From the NCBI GenBank assembly GCA_015039365.1, contig WION01000214.1, positions 1 to 64,000 on the forward strand: 64,000 nt of DNA. The letters run 5' to 3'. This document shows, piece by piece, positions 58,401 through 64,000 of the stretch (the stretch's first letter is position 1; each line of letters starts with the position of its first letter). Under the pieces are notes generated by a model. The model was not told the DNA's origin and searched no databases. It saw only the letters and a list, made by a program, of their open reading frames with translations. Source of the stretch: Amanita rubescens (taxonomy: Eukaryota; Basidiomycota; Agaricomycetes; Agaricales; Amanitaceae). A program made the translations under genes and the position numbers.

Positions 58401-60371
58401 TTTTAATATTGTATCTCGACCATAAATTCATGTATTGGCCCACTAGGAAAATGTCCTCCTCGATGCTGAACACCACTGCCGAATTGCCGCTGATGTTGGT
58501 TTATCCCAACAAGATAACGCCATTGTTACGCTATCCGCCGAAGCTGTTTTGTTCAATTTTGCAGCGCCAGAACTGTTTGTCAACCTCGAAAATCGTGAAG
58601 CTCGGGTTGGAAGTAAGACGACGCAGACGGACGTGTATGCTTTTGGTTGTCTTTACTATTCAGTGTGTTCCATGCGTTCCTCGACATATTAATCCACTTA
58701 AAATCGATTTGCGCAGATATTCTTTAATACCGTTCCTTTTGAGGGGGAAAATGAATATCAGATCATGCAGCTTGTTTCGGCTGGAAAACGGCCGGATCGA
58801 TTACAAAACCCGAAGATCGCAGAAGGTCCATGGAATCTCATCTTGAAATGCTGGAAAGCCCATCCTTCTGAACGTCCGTCAATGGAACGAATCGTAATGA
58901 TACTGCTAAAATTTACTCCCCTTCTATCATTACTTGCGATCCTCAAAGAGGTATACATTCCTAGGGTGTTGATGTACCGTTACTGACAACTACTAGTCAA
59001 CGCCATTCGGCGGCGCGATGGTTAACAAGGGTACTCTTCGTCTCATGTGCGAATTATTCGAGCCATGCGAAGCTAAAATTACTGGGCCCGGACTGAAGAA
59101 ATCTGAAGACGTTGAGCTGATACTTGACTCTCTTCTCTATGTATGTACAAGTTTGCACGGCTCGTTCCTTTATCCTCAGTATTTTCTTTCCCCTAGCTGC
59201 TTCGCAACCGTAGCCTGACGAACCTGGGCATCCGGGATGCTAACCGGAAAGCCAGGAGGCTGATGTTCAAAATAATATCCGAAACACATGTCGTACCGAA
59301 ATCTCTATTTATCAATAACGTCAAAACTTTGACACATCTTGGCACGATCGGTGCGGGTGGGTTTGGTCGTGTTTTCAGAGGCGAACATGAAGGACAGCAG
59401 GTAGCAGTGAAAGTGGTAGACAAGGGCCATAAGGATGTTCGTGCATTGCCAATTGTTTTCTTTCAGAAATACTAATCAATCTGGTAAGAATACGCTCATT
59501 AAAGCCATCCGCCGGGAAGCCTTGACATGGCGATCGCTCTCTCACCGCTTTATTCTTCCCCTGCTGGGAATATACGAGGAGAAATTACAGCTATCCCTGG
59601 TATCACCACTCATGGAAAATGGAACATTAGCCAAGTGGAGAAAACAGTGTACGCCAGACATAGCCAAGATCCATAGGGCGGTAAGATGACAGGAATTGTC
59701 ACAGCAATAAAACAGATGCACTAATATCTCTCAGATGCTGGAGGTAGCTGAAGGTGTTCAGCATCTTCACTCGGAAGGCGTTGTTCACGGTGATTTACAC
59801 GGAGTGCGTACTTTAATATCGAACTTTCCTATTGAGTTCACGTTATTGCCTATAAGGGAAATGTCCTCCTCGATTCCGAATTTCACTGCAAAATCACTGA
59901 TTTTGGATTAACACGACATGCTGAAGCCGCTTTTTCACGATCTACCAAAACGTTTTTGGCCAATTTTGCTGCGCCTGAATTATTTGGTTTGTGCATCAAG
60001 TGTAGTAATCCTGATTGCGGTGGTTACCATGAGGGCCACGGGGAGCATCATAGAGGAAAAACAACGGAGACGGATGTCTATGCGTTCGGTTGCCTCTATT
60101 ATGCTGTGCGTTTGATGTGCTCCCGAATAGCTCGTTGGAGTTTACTGAGCAGCTACCTGCGCAGATATTCTTTAATACTGTACCGTTTCTTGACAAGAGT
60201 GACTTGCAGATTCTGGGCCTTGTCACGAAAGGAGCGCGTCCAGAGCGATTAAACAGTCCAAGAATCGACGACAAAACGTGGAATCTTATCACCAGTTGTT
60301 GGATAGGCAATCCTTCTGAACGCCTAACAATGGATGTAATCGTAAAGAAAATGAAGTTGTTGTTCTCATAG
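55454..60371 (+). CDS. Unit E: GTPase domain, helical region and two TKL kinase modules
   Basis: ATG 55454 opens MDAPQASMSSPSAIER. The P-loop is GRSGVGKSS (exon from 55678). The switch II region reads HDSECYEPGDEQKF, with cysteine where the other units have the DxxG glycine. The TKxD motif is VVYTKFDIF near 56176. One intron (56109-56160) starts with GC. Helical blocks: AQRIDTSGKIDASIK, YWRAIASGIHF, CLDVIHKDLVSIWN, GGPTNLWASGIFKRW and MGYVVDLTLILQAVFLVSLQ. Modules E1 (DVG pseudokinase-like) and E2 (motifs kept) follow. The end is LTMDVIVKKMKLLFS, tag 60369-60371. I see no frame break; with unit C it is the best candidate for an expressed gene. Confidence 0.76.
57609..58953 (+). other. Kinase module E1 (DFG to DVG)
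   Basis: The linker LLQTNSLLDSGNEDGNRKAR is followed by INIGGFGRVFLGKY, lysine VALKLL, EVLARRSLSH and HGDLRG|ENVLLD. DFG reads ADVG, keeping aspartate and glycine. After AAPELF the segment is short (VNLENREARVG) without Cys residues. It pairs with C1 as a first-module subfamily. Catalytic status is uncertain. Confidence 0.78.
58997..60371 (+). other. Kinase module E2 (catalytic motifs kept)
   Basis: The linker LLRNRSLTNLGIRDANRKAR is intact. Motifs are IGAGGFGRVFRGEH, VAVKVV, RREALTWRSLSH, HGDLHG|GNVLLD, TDFGLTRH and AAPELFG. The insert CIKCSNPDCGGYHEGH has its fourth Cys replaced. DVYAFGCLYY follows. Confidence 0.82.
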
Positions 60372-61333
60372 GATACCCAGCGACTTGACATCTCCTATGG
60401 ACTTGTAGGGAATGTAGCGGATCATGCATCATGTGTATATATATATATATTCATTCTTCTAATTATGCAGATTGGTGCGGTCGTTCAACTGCTCCCAACC
60501 ATCAATATCCAGGTTTATCGTTTATCTCAAGCGCTAACCTTATTCTCATCTCACAGCGCTGGTTTCCCTCAAGCCTCGAAGCCATCTATTGAGTCGTTCC
60601 TCGACACCGTAACATTTCATCGATTAAGGGTGGTCGACGCCTACTTGCTGCCAGTCGTAATTACTGTGATCGTCAAGTCCACGCCTTCGGGTAACGCAAC
60701 TACTTTCCTTTCGTGAGCGCCAGCGTGGGACGTGGATGCCATTGAGCTCGTGTATGAGATACGGAAGCAGAATACACCTATATATGCATTTCATCTTCGA
60801 AACCATTCGCTCGGTGCATATGATCAGGTACACCTGTTGGATTTACAAGCCGAATTTGAGAAGGAAAAAGAGCAGAACCTGGATTCGGGTACTAAGATTC
60901 ACTCGGCTTTCGCCTGTGCTCACTCAAAGCAACCAGAAGTTCTACGCGGGTGACGAGGCAGATAGGTTGTTAAGAGCATGGCTTTGAGAGGCAAGCTGTG
61001 TCGATGTCAGCATGTCTAGTATCATCTGATATCAAGAAGAAAAGCTTACCGACATTGATTTAGCGACTGCTTCCAACGCCTTTCCGACCCACACGTAAGC
61101 TGATCCTGCCCGGTCTTCAAGCAGATGCATCAACTGACACAGATCCGCGTCGAGTGCAGTCCTGAGTCGGTCATCTTTTGTTTGTTGAGGTTGACGGCAT
61201 GCCAAATGATCCACGGGAAACGATGTGTCTGTGTCCTGGGCCCTAGGCCCTGTGTTTGGAACGGCCGGGAGCTTGGTTAGAGTCCGCCTACTGACCGTAG
61301 CGCTGAACGATCTTCACTGTCTCTCACTTCATC
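60372..61333. other. Intergenic region between units E and F
   Basis: Holds a (TA)n microsatellite at about 60435-60451. A plus frame at 60732-60953 (YEIRKQNTPIYAF, LLDLQAEFEKEKEQN) could be an exon but has no recognisable family. A flank at 60970-61130 is shared with 54690-54930. A 'gtagcgctgaac' block before the unit F ATG corresponds to the shared upstream element. Confidence 0.4.
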
Positions 61334-64000
61334 ATGGCCCCCCCTATGTCACCTGTCGGTGCCTTTGAGCAATCCCTAGACCGCATTGCCGAAGAATCTC
61401 CAAGGTGGCGTTAGTTAGAGAGCTATCGATAACATCCACCTGACTGTGTAATTCCAGGTTCCGAATCCTTATCGTTGGTCGGGTACGACCAGCTACTATT
61501 TCTATTACACGCTGTGTTCATGGTCGTCCTATAACAGTCTGGAATGGGGAAATCGTCTCTGATCAATGCAATCTTCAAGACCTCTCTGGCGGTATAATCT
61601 CTTTATCGGGTATCTTTCCTCTGCTCACCGGAATCTAGGATGTCCAACACGACCGAGCCGGTTATGCTAACATCGACGAAGGAATTGCCTCACCTCACAA
61701 CAAACATCTAATCCTTCATGATTCTCAAGGTTATGAGCCGGAGGACATAGGAAAGTTTGGTATCTTGGAGAGATTCATCACAGAACGAAGTCAGAAGGAG
61801 CCCATTGCTGAGAGGCTCCATGCAATTTGGTGCGTTCAATGATATTAATCAATTTTTTCAACTCAAGTTGTCAAATAGGTTGTGCATTACTGCGCCTTTC
61901 TCTAGAGGTCGAATATTTGAAACAGGAGAAGAAAATATTTTCAAGCTGAATCGCAACGAAGGTAATAAATACCCTCAATCCCCGCCTAATGCCGTGCTTA
62001 CCGTGACGACAGTACCTATAATTGTCGTTTTCACAAAGTTTGACCTTTTCATGGCGAGCTTAAGCTGGCGGAGTAGGGGGAAGGAAAAGATCAGTATGGA
62101 TTTAGCTGAAAAAAAGTTTAGAGATGAACACGGCGTGGCTTTCGAGAAGGCGACACAAAACATCTCTGGCAAGATCCCATACACAACTGTGGCGAGTACG
62201 TTTACGTCTGGGGGTGTTTCGTTCGTATTGATATCCTCACATAGTTTCGATGCCTAATACTTTGCAGCGGCTTGTCGAAATTACGATGCAAAGCATTGCC
62301 GAGAGTCCCGGTCCATCGAGTATGTTCGCGTATGAGGTCATGCCATCTGCTCTGACAGTGTGTAGGATCGACGCGTAAAACCTTACAGCGTCTAGTGACG
62401 ATGAACAGTAGAAACCCCAATTTCATCGCTCACGTGCATTAAGAGCTTATTCGGCAGGTCTACTCGGCCGACGAGAGCAGATGGCGATTCTTCCGCCCAA
62501 ATTGCTCTCGCGCTGGCGCAACGTGTTGATATTGCGACCTGGATTGCTGCATCAATAAAGTAGGCACCCTTACCCGACCCAGAATAGACTTGACATTCTG
62601 TTGTTGCCGCAGATTCGGAGAAAAGAGCAAGTTAAACTGATATTATGCTGTCAACATTCTGCGCCCTTACCTCGAATCACAGGATATTGGGGTACAGTAG
62701 TATCTGGTATGCGCTATCTCAGCGTCAACATTCGAGAGTATCTATTTGCGATACATAAGGACATTGTCATGTTTTGGAATATGGATGAGGTATGTGCAAG
62801 AAAGCGTCTTGGATGTATTGTTGTACTTATCGTACTCTGATAGTTATTTCTCAGTGATGCGTTCTGTCATAAAATGATGGTCATCGTGGATGATCTCATC
62901 CAGCAGAATTCCAGTGTTATGTGAGTTAATATGAAACGTTGAAAATCGGCACAGCTGATGTTCATTACAAGGCAAAGAAAGGGAGTGTTGACGACGGTAG
63001 CGGCGCGTTTATCTGTCTACCAACGACGGTAAGCAGCGTCCCTCGTCATGTATCCAAGTGTGCTGGACTTCTGAATAGGCTCGAGTATACCCGTTGTCTC
63101 ATGGGTTACGTGGTTGATCTTACGCTTATCTTACAAGCCGTAGCCCAGCTTTTTTCTCCGTCCCGAGTTTGGTTCACGGAAAAGGCTCAGGATCGCGTAA
63201 ATGAGATCATCTACGTGTTTTGTTGCTCGGAAAAAAGGAACCGTATCCATAAAGAAATCGTGGACTTTGTCAGCTTTCAGCGCCCATTTGGAAAGCGTAG
63301 GGTGTTGGATAAAATCGCGTCCCTGATACGTGAAAACCAGGTGTGAAGTTTGATATCTCCTCGTCAACTCGCTGCTAAACGTATCATTCATATGCTGTGC
63401 TATAGATAACGAAGGATGATGTTCAACTTGACAAAGAGCGGTCACCTCTCCTAACATTACTTCAAGTCCTTAAATTTGAGGTATGGGATTCTGAAGTGTC
63501 ACCACATTGTCGCTCATAAATGCTAGTTATCTGTGAAAGGCCTGACAGTGAACAAGACCATTCTTGACCTTGTCCGCAAACTGTTAGATTTGCAAGAATA
63601 TGATACTATTATCTCTGAATTGGGAACTTCTGACGACATCGAACTGGTACTTGACTATATGCTCTATGTACGTCTTCATTTTCATTCCGATCGTTAGCAT
63701 TTATCCTTACATTCCGCAGTTACTACGCAATAATGCCCTATCAGATTCTGGAATTAAATATCCCCGAGAAGCCAGAAAACTCATGTTCCGTCTGATATCT
63801 AAGGTAAATATTATGCCCAGATGTCTGGGTATGACCGGCATAAGGACCGAGATGGATCTTATCGCCCTTGACGTGGGTGACTTTGGACGTGTTCTCGAGG
63901 GTGAGCACAATGGACAACAGGTCGCGCTGACAGCGCTGCACAAAGCCCGTCATGACGATGTAAGCGCATTTCCTATCTTTTTCCCTTCACGATGCTGATG
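61334..64000 (+). CDS. Unit F: GTPase domain, helical region and start of a kinase module (cut by window edge)
   Basis: ATG 61334 opens MAPPMSPVGAFEQSLDR. The P-loop is GRSGMGKSS (exon from 61538). Switch II is HDSQGYEPEDIGKF and the TKxD motif is VVFTKFDLF near 62029. AQRVDIATWIAASIK, YWGTVVSGMRYLS and YLFAIHKDIVMFWN follow. The block MGYVVDLTLILQAV then diverges to AQLFSPSRVWF. The exon that encodes NLWASGIFKR elsewhere is hard to read here (62990-63030) and may be degraded. Module F1 starts at 63527 and continues past the window. In its GTPase part it is closest to unit D. Confidence 0.68.
63527..64000 (+). other. Kinase module F1 N-lobe (pseudokinase, partial)
   Basis: The linker LLRNNALSDSGIKYPREAR is intact. 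The glycine loop is LDVGDFGRVLEGEH and the anchoring lysine is threonine (VALTAL), the same change as in D1. Only the N-lobe lies in the window, so the catalytic loop and DFG cannot be judged. Confidence 0.7.

Overview
This window is eukaryotic and fungal, most likely a basidiomycete of the Agaricomycetes (inference). Coding exons are short and interrupted by 44-60 bp introns with GTRNGY donors, CTRAY/TTAAC-like branch sites and YAG acceptors. A peroxin PEX3 gene, an AIG1-type GTPase, an HNH_2-type relic and large numbers of tyrosine-kinase-like (TKL) domains fit that group. There is no operon structure, CRISPR or bacterial signal. I worked by eye only, so exon borders marked approximate are hand-made and no database search was run.

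Layout. 1-4100 holds little I can name, apart from a possible nuclear-protein exon near 2340-2636 and a diverged repeat pair (762-992, 3904-4108). 4363-7627 is an AIG1-type GTPase whose 5' part is a tandem array of exon-intron cassettes. 8067-8262 is a transporter tail and 8547-10854 (minus) is PEX3. From about 10.9 kb to the right edge the window is a young, repeatedly duplicated gene cluster.

The cluster mixes two gene types. Type 1 (units A-F, starting at 11862, 19966, 28597, 42430, 55454 and 61334) encodes an N-terminal P-loop GTPase domain, a helical region, then one to three repeated modules of 'helical linker + TKL kinase domain'. Usually an early module has lost catalytic motifs and the last keeps them, an order that recalls JAK pseudokinase-kinase tandems. 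Type 2 (M1 minus 25037-27070, M2 36829-38874, M3 47335-48557, M4 50169-52386) encodes, except in M3, an N-terminal helical bundle resembling HeLo/MLKL four-helix-bundle domains, a brace-like helix, and a pseudokinase with HGN in place of HRD and DFA in place of DFG. Module borders lie at phase-0 introns, and in two places the types are joined or nearly joined: unit D runs into M3, and M4 runs into a solitary kinase module X.

A small 77-residue one-helix membrane protein gene (10988-11433 and 19078-19526, broken copy near 27650) travels with the duplicated segments. Several relics (17100-17560, 18240-18860, 35860-36217, 40870-41140) record deletions. I infer a fast-evolving GTPase/kinase/pseudokinase cluster that could act in signalling or in non-self or stress-triggered cell death; the sequence shows the architecture, not the function.
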